From VRUE01 sp963703175 (lineage in GTDB: Bacteria; Actinomycetota; Thermoleophilia; Solirubrobacterales; 70-9), in contig OY969794.1 of the NCBI GenBank assembly GCA_963703175.1, positions 1,426,001 to 1,490,000 of the forward strand: a stretch of 64,000 nt of DNA, given 5' to 3'. Each line of letters starts with the position of its first letter. The first letter of the stretch is position 1. Positions 8,578 through 16,366 of this stretch are shown here, piece by piece. The position numbers were made by a program, and so were the translations under genes. Under the pieces are notes generated by a model, which was given only the letters and a program-made list of their open reading frames with translations, searched no databases and was not told the DNA's origin.

Positions 8578-9704
8578 TTGTCATCGCGCTCCTTTTCTGG
8601 ACCAGTTGCGCGCTGGTTCTCTACACCCACCTTGGTTACCCCCTCGCCCTGCGCGCCCTGGTTGCGTTGCGCCGTCGCCCGACCCTGCGCCCCGGCACCT
8701 GGGATGAGTTACCGCGCGTGTCCTTGATCGTCGCCGCTTTCGACGAGGAGGAGGTGATCGCCGCCAAGGTCGCCAACGCGCTGGCGCTCGACTATCCGCG
8801 TGAGCGACTCGAGTTGATCATCGCCTCCGACGGCTCCGCCGACTCAACGGTGGACCGCGCCCGCGACGGCGGCGCCGACCTCGTCCTGGATCTGCCGCGG
8901 GGGGGCAAGGTCGCCGCGCAGAACGCTGCCGCCGAGCGGGCTAGCGGCGAGATCCTCGCCTTCTCCGACGCCAACAGCGTCTGGGCTCCGGATGCCCTTC
9001 GCCACCTGGTCGAGCCTTTCGCCGACCCGTCGATCGGCTACGCCTGCGGTCAGGTCCGCTTCCTCGATGCCGGCGGGGGCAACCTTGAGGGCTCCTACTG
9101 GCGCTACGAGATGGCGGTGCGCGAGTTGGAGTCGGGACTCGCTGGCGTGACCGCCGGCAACGGTGCGATCTACGCCGTGCGCCGCGACGCCTACATTCCC
9201 CTCCCGGCAGCCGGCAGCCACGACCTTTCGCTTCCCTTCCTGCTTGCTAAGCGCCGCCAGCGCTCGCTCTACGTGCCCTGGGCGCGAGCCGAGGAGAAGA
9301 TGGTCCCGACGCTTGAGGGCGAGCTCGCCCGAAAACGGCGGATGATGGTTGGCATCTGGGACATCGTCGTGCGCGAAGGGATGTTGCGGCCCGGGGGCTA
9401 CTCGCTCCTGTATGCCTTCGAGATCGCCTCGCACCGGCTGCTGCGCTACGCGACGCCGTTCCTGCACGTACTCGCTTTGGTGGCGAACCTGGCGCTGCTT
9501 GGCGAGGGATGGGTCTACACGGCGACGCTTATCGCTCAGCTGGCGCTTCTGGCCGCTGCCCTGCTGGGCAGGGCGCTGCCCCTCTCACCGCTGCGGGTCG
9601 CTCGCTACTACGTGCTGACCACGGCCTCGATAGCGCTCGGCCTCTGGGACAGAATGCGCCATGGCGCGCCAGGCGCCTGGGATAAGGCGGAGGGAACTCG
9701 CTAG
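8574..9704 (+). CDS. membrane-embedded family 2 glycosyltransferase
   Basis: 376 residues from GTG 8574, overlapping the preceding stop. One N-terminal membrane segment (residues ~2-24), a GT-A catalytic domain (VSLIVAAFDEEEVIAAK; ASDGSADSTVD; SDANSVW), the acceptor motif TAGNGAIYAVRR, a KRRMMVG stretch in place of the QxxRW box, and two or three C-terminal membrane helices. This layout is that of processive-type, cellulose synthase-like enzymes. It is followed after 2 nt by a sugar phosphotransferase, so the three genes probably form one transcript that builds the repeat unit. Confidence 0.87.
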   Translation: MIVIALLFWTSCALVLYTHLGYPLALRALVALRRRPTLRPGTWDELPRVSLIVAAFDEEEVIAAKVANALALDYPRERLELIIASDGSADSTVDRARDGGADLVLDLPRGGKVAAQNAAAERASGEILAFSDANSVWAPDALRHLVEPFADPSIGYACGQVRFLDAGGGNLEGSYWRYEMAVRELESGLAGVTAGNGAIYAVRRDAYIPLPAAGSHDLSLPFLLAKRRQRSLYVPWARAEEKMVPTLEGELARKRRMMVGIWDIVVREGMLRPGGYSLLYAFEIASHRLLRYATPFLHVLALVANLALLGEGWVYTATLIAQLALLAAALLGRALPLSPLRVARYYVLTTASIALGLWDRMRHGAPGAWDKAEGTR

Positions 9705-9706
9705 TC

Positions 9707-10270
9707 GTGCCGCGAGCCTTGGACATCGTCATCGCGACCATCGCCCTGGTCGTCCTCTCGCCGGTCCTACTCGCCGCCGCGGTCGCGATCAAGCTCGGCG
9801 GCCGCGGACCCGTGATCTACCGGCAGCGCCGCGTCGGCAAGGACGGGCGCGAGTTCGAGCTGTTGAAGCTGCGCACGATGGTGCAGGGCTCCGACCCAAT
9901 CGGCGTCGGCAAGGTTGTTGCTCGCGATGACCCCCGCGTGACGTCCACCGGCCGCTTTCTGCGCCGCACTTCACTCGACGAGATCCCCAATCTGGTCAAC
10001 GTCCTGCGCGGTGAGATGGCGATCGTCGGTCCGCGGCCGACGATCCCAGCCCAAGTCAAGGACTACACACCGCATCAGCACCGTCGCCACGAGGTTCGTC
10101 CGGGGCTGACCGGGTGGGCACAGGTTCAAGGACGTGCTGGCATCCCCTGGGAGGAGCGGATCGAGCTCGACGTCGAGTACGTAGATCGCCGCAGTTTCTC
10201 TCTCGACCTGCGCATCCTCGGCCAGACCGCCTGGCTGCTCGTGACCGGCCACGGCCTCGCTCCGGACTAG
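9707..10270 (+). CDS. bacterial sugar transferase (undecaprenyl-phosphate sugar phosphotransferase, WcaJ/PssY type)
   Basis: 187 residues from GTG 9707. A single membrane re-entrant helix (residues ~3-27) is followed by the conserved catalytic block: KLRTM, RRTSLDEIPNLVNVLRGEM, IVGPRPTIP and RPGLTGWAQVQGR. These enzymes start repeat-unit synthesis by moving a sugar-1-phosphate to undecaprenyl phosphate. The short monotopic form lacks the extra N-terminal membrane domain of WcaJ-like proteins. It is the priming enzyme for this locus, sitting next to glycosyltransferases. Confidence 0.92.
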   Translation: MPRALDIVIATIALVVLSPVLLAAAVAIKLGGRGPVIYRQRRVGKDGREFELLKLRTMVQGSDPIGVGKVVARDDPRVTSTGRFLRRTSLDEIPNLVNVLRGEMAIVGPRPTIPAQVKDYTPHQHRRHEVRPGLTGWAQVQGRAGIPWEERIELDVEYVDRRSFSLDLRILGQTAWLLVTGHGLAPD

Positions 10271-10280
10271 GGTTCGTGTC

Positions 10281-10826
10281 ATGAACGACCTGCCTGCGGT
10301 GACCCTGCGTCCGTTCGAGCCCAGCGACGCCGCGGCGGTGCATCGCTGGTTCAACAACTCCGAGGCGACCAAGACGCTGATGGAGCAGCGCGACGGCTTC
10401 TCGCGCGCCGAAGCCGCAGCTTGGGTAGGGCGGGCGACGGGCAACTCCGGCGAGGACCGCAAGTACGCGATCGTGGTCGAGGGCTACGAGGAGCCGGTGG
10501 GCTTCACTGCCCTCTACGGCCTCTTTCGACAGACCGCGCCCGAGCTGGGGGCGTTGATTGGTGACGATGTGCGCGGCAAGGGCGTCGGTCGCCGCGCCGA
10601 GGCGCTGACCATCGCCAAGGCCTTCGACGAGTTCGGCGCGCACCGCGTCTACGGCCGCATCCCGGCGCGCAACGAGATCGCCAAGAAGACGGTGGCGGGG
10701 CTGGGCTGGAAGCACGAGGGGACGATGCGCGCCCACCTGCACCGCCCCGATGGCGTTGACGACTGCGAGGTCTGGGGCGTGCTGCCCGACGAGTTCCGCG
10801 CCGCCGCCGCGGACCTGCTTCCGTGA
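10281..10826 (+). CDS. GNAT-family acetyltransferase (RimJ/RimL-like)
   Basis: 181 residues, ATG 10281, 10 nt after the sugar transferase. The GNAT fold is visible: TLRPFEPSDAAAVHRWFNN at the start, acetyl-CoA-binding loop near DDVRGKGVGRRAEALTIAKAF, then ARNEIAKKTVAGLGWKHEGTMR. Similar enzymes acetylate nucleotide-linked amino sugars in polysaccharide loci (PseH type) or protein N-termini. The locus favours a sugar-modifying role. The stop overlaps the next gene's GTG (10823-10826). Confidence 0.8.
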   Translation: MNDLPAVTLRPFEPSDAAAVHRWFNNSEATKTLMEQRDGFSRAEAAAWVGRATGNSGEDRKYAIVVEGYEEPVGFTALYGLFRQTAPELGALIGDDVRGKGVGRRAEALTIAKAFDEFGAHRVYGRIPARNEIAKKTVAGLGWKHEGTMRAHLHRPDGVDDCEVWGVLPDEFRAAAADLLP

Positions 10827-11800
10827 GAGCCGTCGCCGAGCTGCTCGCCGATCGCGGCGCGGCGGCAGAGAGCGAGGAGTTCTTCCGCTCGCGCTCCTTC
10901 CTCGACGCCGAGGGGGTCACCCACACGCTGCGGATCGATGCCGGCGAGGCCGAGCTGCTGGCGCCACTAATCGTCCGCAAGATCCCCGGCACCGACGCGC
11001 TCGACGCGCTCTCCCCCTACGGCTACCCGGGCGTCGTCCCGCCTGCGTCCAGCGCAGATCGGACAGTTGAACCCCCTATGGGGGAGTCAACTGTCCGATC
11101 GACGATGCAAACCGAGCATGTCGATTTCGCTGGCACCGAGCTGGTCTCGGCCTTCATTCGTCACGCGCTCAGCGAGCCCCCACTCGCCGGCGCGGCCGAG
11201 CGCAACCTCGTTCAGATCGCCGACCCGGCGCTGCCTCGGAAGAGCCGCGGCAGCGATCGCAACCAGATCAACAAGAACCGGCGCGCCGGCTACGAGGTGC
11301 AGCTCGTCCGCGGCACTGAGACCAGCGCTGTGCAGCGGGCCGGGTTTCTCGATGCTTATGAGCAGACGATGCGCCGCGCCGGCGCCGGCGAGCGCTACTT
11401 CTTTGGCGCCTCCTATTTCGACCGCATCCTCGAATCGGACCGTGCCTGGCTCGCCCTCGCGCACTCCCCGGACGGGGGGATCGCCGCCGCATCGATCGTC
11501 GTCCAGAGCGACGGCTTCCTTCACTACTACCTGAGTGGCAGCGTCGACGCCAGCCTGCGCGACTCGCCGATGAAGAACGTCGTCGCTGCCCTGGTCGAGT
11601 TCGCGACTGAGCAGGGCATGCCGCTCAACCTGGGTGGCGGCCTCCAGCGCGGCGACGCGCTGGAGGAATTCAAGCGCGGCTTCGCCAACCGCGAGCAGCC
11701 CTGGCACACGTCCGAGATCGTCTGCGACCGCGAGGCCTACGACCGCCTCTCGGCCGGTCGCAACGCGACCGGCTTTTTCCCCCTCTATCGATCCAGCTGA
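10823..11800 (+). CDS. FemAB/BioF2-like acyltransferase
   Basis: 325 residues from GTG 10823. The GNAT-like FemAB fold is suggested by the YGYPGVV motif near residue 66, KSRGSDRNQINKNRRAGYEV near 145, the EQTMRRAGAGERYFFGASYFDRIL block and the LNLGGGLQRGDALEEFKRGF C-terminal block. Family members transfer aminoacyl or acyl groups to cell-wall precursors or glycans. Odd feature: residues ~79-93 are encoded by a 44-nt perfect hairpin (11057-11100) between the YPG motif and the next conserved block, so it looks like an in-frame insertion. The last two codons and stop fall in an arm of a second palindrome (11793-11896). Confidence 0.78.
   Translation: MRAVAELLADRGAAAESEEFFRSRSFLDAEGVTHTLRIDAGEAELLAPLIVRKIPGTDALDALSPYGYPGVVPPASSADRTVEPPMGESTVRSTMQTEHVDFAGTELVSAFIRHALSEPPLAGAAERNLVQIADPALPRKSRGSDRNQINKNRRAGYEVQLVRGTETSAVQRAGFLDAYEQTMRRAGAGERYFFGASYFDRILESDRAWLALAHSPDGGIAAASIVVQSDGFLHYYLSGSVDASLRDSPMKNVVAALVEFATEQGMPLNLGGGLQRGDALEEFKRGFANREQPWHTSEIVCDREAYDRLSAGRNATGFFPLYRSS
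11057..11100. repeat. 44-nt palindrome inside the FemAB-like reading frame
   Basis: Perfect 14-bp arms GATCGGACAGTTGA (11057-11070) and TCAACTGTCCGATC (11087-11100) enclose an inner CCCCC-tat-GGGGG hairpin. It adds about 15 residues (DRTVEPPMGESTVRS) without breaking the frame. Its plan (arm, 1-3 nt, CCC..GGG hairpin, 1-3 nt, arm) is like that of the hairpins at 57792-57838 and 37367-37416. Confidence 0.75.
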
Positions 11801-11896
11801 GGCGTGGCCAAGCAGATCAAGGACGCAGGGAGCGTGGCGTGCTCTGCACGCGAGCGACCGAGGACGCAGATATGCGCAGTGCCACGCCTCAGCTGG
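11793..11896. terminator. 104-nt inverted repeat joining two convergent gene ends
   Basis: Perfect 16-bp arms CCAGCTGAGGCGTGGC (11793-11808) and GCCACGCCTCAGCTGG (11881-11896). Each arm contains the TGA stop of the gene running into it (11798-11800 on plus, 11889-11891 on minus), so both proteins end in Ser encoded by the same AGCTGA. It probably works as a bidirectional terminator. No T-tract follows, so intrinsic termination is inferred only. Confidence 0.65.
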
Positions 11897-12674
11897 CCGG
11901 TGCCGGTTCGAGGGGAGTCGGTCCTTTTAGCCCGAAAGCGCTGACCGGCTCGCCGCCGTAGCGACCCCAGGTCGCTTTGCCGAAGGCACGAATTGCGTCG
12001 AGGGTGATGTCGCCTTTGTACTCGGGGCAACCGATCAGGTTGGTCCAGGTCGTCGCGGCGACTTCGTAATCCATGTTGTCGTTGGGGAAGAGCAGCGTCC
12101 CCCCGTACATCGTTTCGTAGAGACCCTTGAGCGCTAGCTGGTCTTCTTCAGGCAGTTCGGGGCTGTACTGGATCTCCATCCGCCCGTGCTCAAGCGAGTG
12201 GACGATGAAGATTTCACCGGGCATTTCGCTGTAGGCGCCGTCGGCCTGCTGGTATGGGGGTTCAACGTGGTTGCCCGAGGTGGGCGGGTTGGTTTTGTAG
12301 TCCGGGGTCGGCGCATTGGGTGGGATGTGGGTGTGGCCCTCGTCTTTGAGATTGAGCCGCAACGCGCAGCCCGCTTTCTTCGCCGCCTGCTTCAGATTCG
12401 CCACTTTGACTGCTGGTGGAGTGGTTCCGGCCCGTTCGTCCGGCTCGACGCCGTTGGTCGATCCGCTCGCCTGGTTGATGTGCGCGTCGCCGCTGCTGCC
12501 ACCACTCGAACCGGCGATCAGCGCGACGATTCCGGCGACAACGAGGAGGCCGATCAGGCCGGCGGCGCCGTAGACGGCGAACAGCCGTCGTTTGTCCGCC
12601 GACGCCTGGCTGGACTCACGTTCCTGCCGGGCTTGGCGGAGGCGCTCCCTCTCTTCCTCCCTGCGATTAGCCAC
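11889..12674 (-). CDS. DUF3105 membrane-anchored extracytoplasmic protein
   Basis: 261 residues. A charged N-terminal coil rich in Arg/Glu (residues 1-30) precedes one membrane segment (~35-55), a Ser/Gly/Thr linker and the C-terminal DUF3105 domain, recognisable by HTHIPPNAPTPDYKTNPPTSGNHV and EIFIVHSLEHGRMEIQYSP. The His-rich motifs suggest metal binding, but the family's function is unknown to me. It is the last gene of the minus-strand run metF / alpha-beta hydrolase / DUF3105 (gaps of 28 and 10 nt). The last codons lie within the palindrome at 11793-11896. Confidence 0.85.
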   Translation of the reverse strand: MANRREEERERLRQARQERESSQASADKRRLFAVYGAAGLIGLLVVAGIVALIAGSSGGSSGDAHINQASGSTNGVEPDERAGTTPPAVKVANLKQAAKKAGCALRLNLKDEGHTHIPPNAPTPDYKTNPPTSGNHVEPPYQQADGAYSEMPGEIFIVHSLEHGRMEIQYSPELPEEDQLALKGLYETMYGGTLLFPNDNMDYEVAATTWTNLIGCPEYKGDITLDAIRAFGKATWGRYGGEPVSAFGLKGPTPLEPAPAS

Positions 12675-12684
12675 GTTGCGGTCC

Positions 12685-13539
12685 CTATCCTGCCACAGGA
12701 GCGGCGCGGCGGCCGTTGCCGTTGGTACCGGGTTCGCCGGCGATCGTGGGTGACCAGATTTCGTCGAGGAACCGCGCCAGCTCTTCGTTGAGGCGGTTGG
12801 GACGGGTCCGCCACTCGAAGATTGAGTTGGCCTCGACCAGTTGCGCTTGGGGCAGCTCTTCGGCCAGCATCCCCGAGTCGCTGAACGGGTGCAGGGGATC
12901 GCGCGGGTGACCGACGATCAGGGCGGGTCGGTCGATCAGGCGCCGCTGCTCGCGCCCGGGTGCGGTCTCTCCCAGCAGCAGCCCCTCGAGCACTGCGACG
13001 GACGGTCCCGGCCGACGCCGGACGAAGTCAAGGCCGATGTCGAAGAGAAAGTTTGTGCGGGGAATGAGCGAAGCAAGCCGCGAGCTGAGTTCGATCGCCG
13101 GCCTTCCCACCCGTAGCCCGAGCAGGACCGGGGCGAAGATCGCCGCGACAGCCGCCAGAGCGTTGTCGAGCACCGGCATCTCGATGAACAGGCCCTCGAC
13201 CCGATTGGGATGGCGAACCGCCAGCTCGAGGCCAACGTTGGCGCCAAGCGAGGTCCCCCCGACGACCGCCCGCTGGAGCCCCAGATGATCGAGCAAGGCG
13301 AGCACCTGCTCTGCGAATAGCGGCATCGAATACAAGCGCAGGTCATCGGGTTGATCGGAGCGACCATGGCCGAGCAGGTCGACGCAGATCACACGGTTCC
13401 CCCTCTTTGCCAGGGCAGGCCCGAGTCGCGCGAACATCCGCCGGTTCATCAGCAGCCCGTGGATAAGCACTATTGGCCGCTCGCCCTCGCCGTACTCGTC
13501 GAAGCCGATGCGGTGTCCCTGGTAGCTCAGCTCGGCCAT
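12685..13539 (-). CDS. alpha/beta hydrolase
   Basis: 284 residues from ATG 13539 (MAELSYQGHRIGFDEYGEG); the open frame extends further upstream into metF, but that part has no protein character. Oxyanion HG motif in IVLIHGLLMNRRMF, a nucleophile elbow GGTSLGAN (Ser), a candidate acid in RDPLHPFSD; the expected late His is not clear, the region being replaced by EANSIFEWRTRPNRLNEELARFL. The missing obvious His could mean a non-hydrolytic or divergent member. Sits 28 nt after metF and 10 nt before the DUF3105 gene, probably co-transcribed. Confidence 0.8.
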   Translation of the reverse strand: MAELSYQGHRIGFDEYGEGERPIVLIHGLLMNRRMFARLGPALAKRGNRVICVDLLGHGRSDQPDDLRLYSMPLFAEQVLALLDHLGLQRAVVGGTSLGANVGLELAVRHPNRVEGLFIEMPVLDNALAAVAAIFAPVLLGLRVGRPAIELSSRLASLIPRTNFLFDIGLDFVRRRPGPSVAVLEGLLLGETAPGREQRRLIDRPALIVGHPRDPLHPFSDSGMLAEELPQAQLVEANSIFEWRTRPNRLNEELARFLDEIWSPTIAGEPGTNGNGRRAAPVAG

Positions 13540-13567
13540 CTTGGCCAACCAGTCTAGGGATTTAGCT

Positions 13568-14491
13568 TCAATGGCCCGCTTTGCCGACCGCGCCGGCCGG
13601 CGCGCCACGCGTCCGCTCCCAGGGTCGGGCCGCCCGCAGGGCGCCGAGCACGGCGCGCGTCGCCGGCGCCCGGTTGAGCGCATAGAAGTGGATACCGGGA
13701 GCGCCGGCGATCAGTAGCTCGGCACACTGCTGTGCGGCGTAAGCGACACCGAGCTCGAACTCAGCGGTCTCATCGCCATCGGCAGCCGCGAACGCCGCTT
13801 CCAGTCGGGGCGGGATCGAGGCGTCGCAGAGCTCGCAGATCCGCTTCGTCTGGGCAAAGCCGGCGACGGGGATTATTCCGGCGAGGATCGGCACCTTGAT
13901 CCCCACCTCGCGCGCGGATTTGACGAAGTCGAAGTAAACCTGGTTGTCGAAGAAGAGCTGGGTGATCAGGAAGGACGCGCCGGCCTCGACCTTCGTCTTC
14001 AGGTAGTCGAGGTCGGTGTCTAGATCGGGGGCCTCGGGGTGCACCTCGGGGAAGCAGGCGCCACCTACGGTGAAGTCCCAGTCGGAGGCGATGAAGCCGG
14101 TGAGCTCGGCGGCGCTGGCCAGGCCGCCCTCGGGCTGGACGAAGTCCGGCTGTCCGCGCGGCGGGTCACCGCGCAGGGCGAAGACGTTCTCGATCCCCGC
14201 CGCGGCGATCCGGTCGAGCGTCGCCGCGATCCCTTCGGTGCTCTCGCCGACGCAGCTCAGGTGGGCCATCGTCTCGAGGCCGAGGCCGTCCTTCAGCGCC
14301 CGCGTGATCTCAACCGTGCCGTCGCGGGTGGAGCCGCCAGCGCCGTAGGTGACCGAGACGAAGTCCGGCTCCAACTCGGCCAGCGAGCGGGCCGTCGCGT
14401 AGAGCTGCTCGGTCGCCTCCTCGCTCTTCGGCGGGAAGAACTCGACTGAGAACACGGGCCGCTTGCTCGCAAGAATCTCGTCTATGCGCAT
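13568..14491 (-). CDS. metF: methylenetetrahydrofolate reductase
   Basis: 307 residues from ATG 14491 (MRIDEILASKRPVFSVEFFPPKSEEATE). Canonical MetF TIM-barrel motifs: FSVEFFPPK, VSVTYGAGGSTRDGT, HLSCVG, ALRGDPPRG, GGACFPEVHPE, FLITQLFFDN and GIIPV. It reduces 5,10-methylene-THF to 5-methyl-THF using FAD, supplying methionine synthesis. Length is normal for the bacterial catalytic domain. An open frame continues upstream to 16063 on the same strand, but that is an out-of-frame shadow of the sugar porter. A large inverted repeat (14520-14623) separates it from the upstream porter gene. Confidence 0.95.
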   Translation of the reverse strand: MRIDEILASKRPVFSVEFFPPKSEEATEQLYATARSLAELEPDFVSVTYGAGGSTRDGTVEITRALKDGLGLETMAHLSCVGESTEGIAATLDRIAAAGIENVFALRGDPPRGQPDFVQPEGGLASAAELTGFIASDWDFTVGGACFPEVHPEAPDLDTDLDYLKTKVEAGASFLITQLFFDNQVYFDFVKSAREVGIKVPILAGIIPVAGFAQTKRICELCDASIPPRLEAAFAAADGDETAEFELGVAYAAQQCAELLIAGAPGIHFYALNRAPATRAVLGALRAARPWERTRGAPAGAVGKAGH

Positions 14492-14519
14492 CCGCGGAGA
14501 GTACCGGCGGGCCTGGGAA

Positions 14520-14623
14520 GGCGGGTTAGGTGTCCCTCCCACGAAAGCTCCTGGGACCACGCCCCGCACCCAGTACGCGATCAGCTGCGCAACGGCTTTC
14601 GGGGGAGGGACACCTAACCCGCC
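14520..14623. terminator. 104-nt inverted repeat between sugar porter and metF
   Basis: Perfect 21-bp arms (14520-14540 and 14603-14623) and inner 7-bp arms CGAAAGC/GCTTTCG (14542-14548, 14595-14601). The right arm contains the TAG stop of the sugar porter (CTA at 14614-14616 on plus). Same size and two-tier plan as the covarying repeats at 6412, 17122 and 38969, but without their conserved TTTTT/AAAAA motifs. It lies between co-directional genes, so it could terminate the porter transcript or form part of the metF leader. Confidence 0.65.
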
Positions 14624-15993
14624 CCCACACGCGCCTGAAAGATCGCCTGGATGTCCTCCAACCGCTTGCCCTTCGTCTCCGGCACCAGCGCCCAGCAGAA
14701 GATCAGGGTGAGGACGCCGATCCCGCCGTAGAGCCAGAAGGCGCCGCTGCGGCCGAGCGCTTCGATCAGCAGCAGGAAGGTCAGCGAGACAATGAAGTTG
14801 AAGGTCCAGTTGGCCATCGTGCCGAGGCCGGCCGCCTTGCTGCGCACGGCGAGCGGGTATATCTCGGCGTTGAGCAGCCAGAAGATCGGCCCAAGGCTGA
14901 CCGCGAAAGAGGCGACGTAGGTCATCAGGCTGACGATCGCCACGATCGAGGAGAGGGTGCTGCCACCGCCGCCGATGAAGGCGGCGCCGAGCGCGAAGAG
15001 CGAAATCGACATGCCGGAGACGCCGATCATCAGCAGCGTGCGCCGCCCGGCCCGGTCGAGCAGCCGCAGCGCCACCACGGTCATGCCGACGTTGATGATG
15101 CCGACGCCGACCGCAGCGAGGATCGACCCGGCCGAGGAGTTGACGCCGGTAAATTCGACGATCGTCGGCGCGTAGTAGATGACCGTGTTGATGCCGGTCA
15201 CCTGTTGCAGAATCGCCAGCCCGACGCCGACCACCAGCGCCGCTTTGACCACCGGCTGCAGCAGCTCGCTCCAGGCCCCAGGTTTCTCGTCGATGCTCTC
15301 TTTGATCTCCTCGATCTCGCGATCGATCGTGTCGGGATCGTCGACGCGGATCTTCGCCAGCGTCGCCCGCGCGGCGAAATCGTCGCCGGTCATCACCAGC
15401 CAGCGCGGACTCTGCGGCATCCGCAGCATGCCGAAGGCGAGTGCTAGCGCCGGCACGACACCAAGGCCGAGCATCCAGCGCCAGCCTTCGATGCCGTCGA
15501 AGGCGAGGCCGATCAGGTAGGCGACGAGGATGCCGATCGTCACCGCCAGTTGGAAGAAGCTGACCAGGCGGCCGCGGCTCTCCGGCGGCGCCACCTCGGA
15601 GATATAGACGGGGGCGGCAGCTGAGGCGAGCCCGATCGCGACGCCAATCACGATCCGGGCGCCGACCAGCACCTCGACCCCGGGTGCAGCAGCACTGGCC
15701 AGCGCGCCGGCGATGAAGACGAAGGCCGCCAGCAAAATCATCAGCCGGCGCCCGTAACGGTCGGCGGCAGGACCCGCGAACGCGGCGCCCGCGACGGCGC
15801 CGATCGGCACCGCGGCGACGACCAGTCCCTGGGCGAAGCTGCCGAGGTCGAAGTCGCCCTTGATGAAGAGCAGCGCGCCGGCGATGACGCCGGTGTCGTA
15901 GCCGAAGAGCAGCCCGCCGAGCCCGGCAATCGCTGCCGTCAGCACCACGTTGCGCCGCGCGCGTCGTCGCGAAGCCTCCAACCCGTCGTTCAT
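14614..15993 (-). CDS. MFS sugar porter (SP family)
   Basis: 459 residues, ATG 15993. Twelve membrane segments with all sugar-porter signatures: GLLFGYDTGVIAGAL, PAADRYGRR, SPRWL, QQVTGINTVIYYAPTIVEF, RAGRR and the closing PETKGKRLEDI. The family imports hexoses or pentoses, usually by proton symport. The substrate cannot be read from the sequence. The gene is monocistronic: a 104-nt palindrome follows its stop, and a possible structured RNA lies in the 370-nt divergent gap upstream. Confidence 0.92.
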   Translation of the reverse strand: MNDGLEASRRRARRNVVLTAAIAGLGGLLFGYDTGVIAGALLFIKGDFDLGSFAQGLVVAAVPIGAVAGAAFAGPAADRYGRRLMILLAAFVFIAGALASAAAPGVEVLVGARIVIGVAIGLASAAAPVYISEVAPPESRGRLVSFFQLAVTIGILVAYLIGLAFDGIEGWRWMLGLGVVPALALAFGMLRMPQSPRWLVMTGDDFAARATLAKIRVDDPDTIDREIEEIKESIDEKPGAWSELLQPVVKAALVVGVGLAILQQVTGINTVIYYAPTIVEFTGVNSSAGSILAAVGVGIINVGMTVVALRLLDRAGRRTLLMIGVSGMSISLFALGAAFIGGGGSTLSSIVAIVSLMTYVASFAVSLGPIFWLLNAEIYPLAVRSKAAGLGTMANWTFNFIVSLTFLLLIEALGRSGAFWLYGGIGVLTLIFCWALVPETKGKRLEDIQAIFQARVGAG

Positions 15994-16051
15994 CCCGCGG
16001 CGACAGTATCGATTTCCCCGGACTTTGCGGGAACGTCCTCAGAGCACCTCT

Positions 16052-16207
16052 GGACGGCGCCAAAGGGCCGAGCTAAATTGGTCTTGCGACTGGGAAAGAC
16101 AGGCCCCGCGGAAGCCAGCGGGACACCGTCTTGAAGGTGGCGCAAAGAGCTTCTAGCGCGAAGGCTACGCGCGGGCAGGCTTTGGGCGCCGTCCCCGGTC
16201 GCTTTTT
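16052..16207 (+). ncRNA. candidate structured RNA (unassigned) in a divergent intergenic region
   Basis: The 370-nt non-coding gap 15994-16366 holds a region closed by a 14-bp stem, GGACGGCGCCAAAG (16052-16065) with CTTTGGGCGCCGTCC (16180-16194, one bulge), followed by TTTTT at 16203-16207. Inside are possible hairpins GTCTT/AAGAC, CACC/GGTG (loop gtcttgaa) and GCGCG/CGCGC. This could be a free-standing small RNA on plus ending at the T-run, or a leader of the sugar porter if read on minus. I compared it by eye with 6S, SRP, RNase P, cobalamin and c-di-GMP riboswitch consensus features and found no convincing match. Confidence 0.4.
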
Positions 16208-16303
16208 CATGCCGGGTGTCCGAGGGCATCTCTAGCGTGGCCGGCGGTTATTCGGATGCCTGCCTCCGTTGACCCGCGTACCGGGGCGCACCTGGGAGTC
16301 GGC

Positions 16304-16336
16304 GTTGTTGGCTAATCCCGTGAGCCATCCAACAAC
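16304..16336 (+). promoter_or_regulatory. leader hairpin upstream of the crotonase gene
   Basis: GTTGTTGG (16304-16311) pairs with CCAACAAC (16329-16336) around a 17-nt loop, 30 nt before the GTG at 16367. It would lie in the 5' leader of the enoyl-CoA hydratase gene. No T-run follows, so it may be a regulatory hairpin or an operator. Nothing else was recognised between 16208 and 16366. Confidence 0.35.
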
Positions 16337-16366
16337 TAGCCCGCCTGCTCCCATACCCTCTCCACC

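Noticed and set aside
13568..16063. 831-codon open frame on minus spanning metF and the sugar porter
   Set aside because: Only the last 307 codons are MetF; the upstream part is an Arg/Gly-rich shadow of the porter gene in another frame and has no domain.
16052..16207. Cobalamin, c-di-GMP, 6S, SRP or RNase P RNA
   Set aside because: Conserved boxes of these RNAs are absent on both strands by eye; kept only as an unassigned structured RNA.
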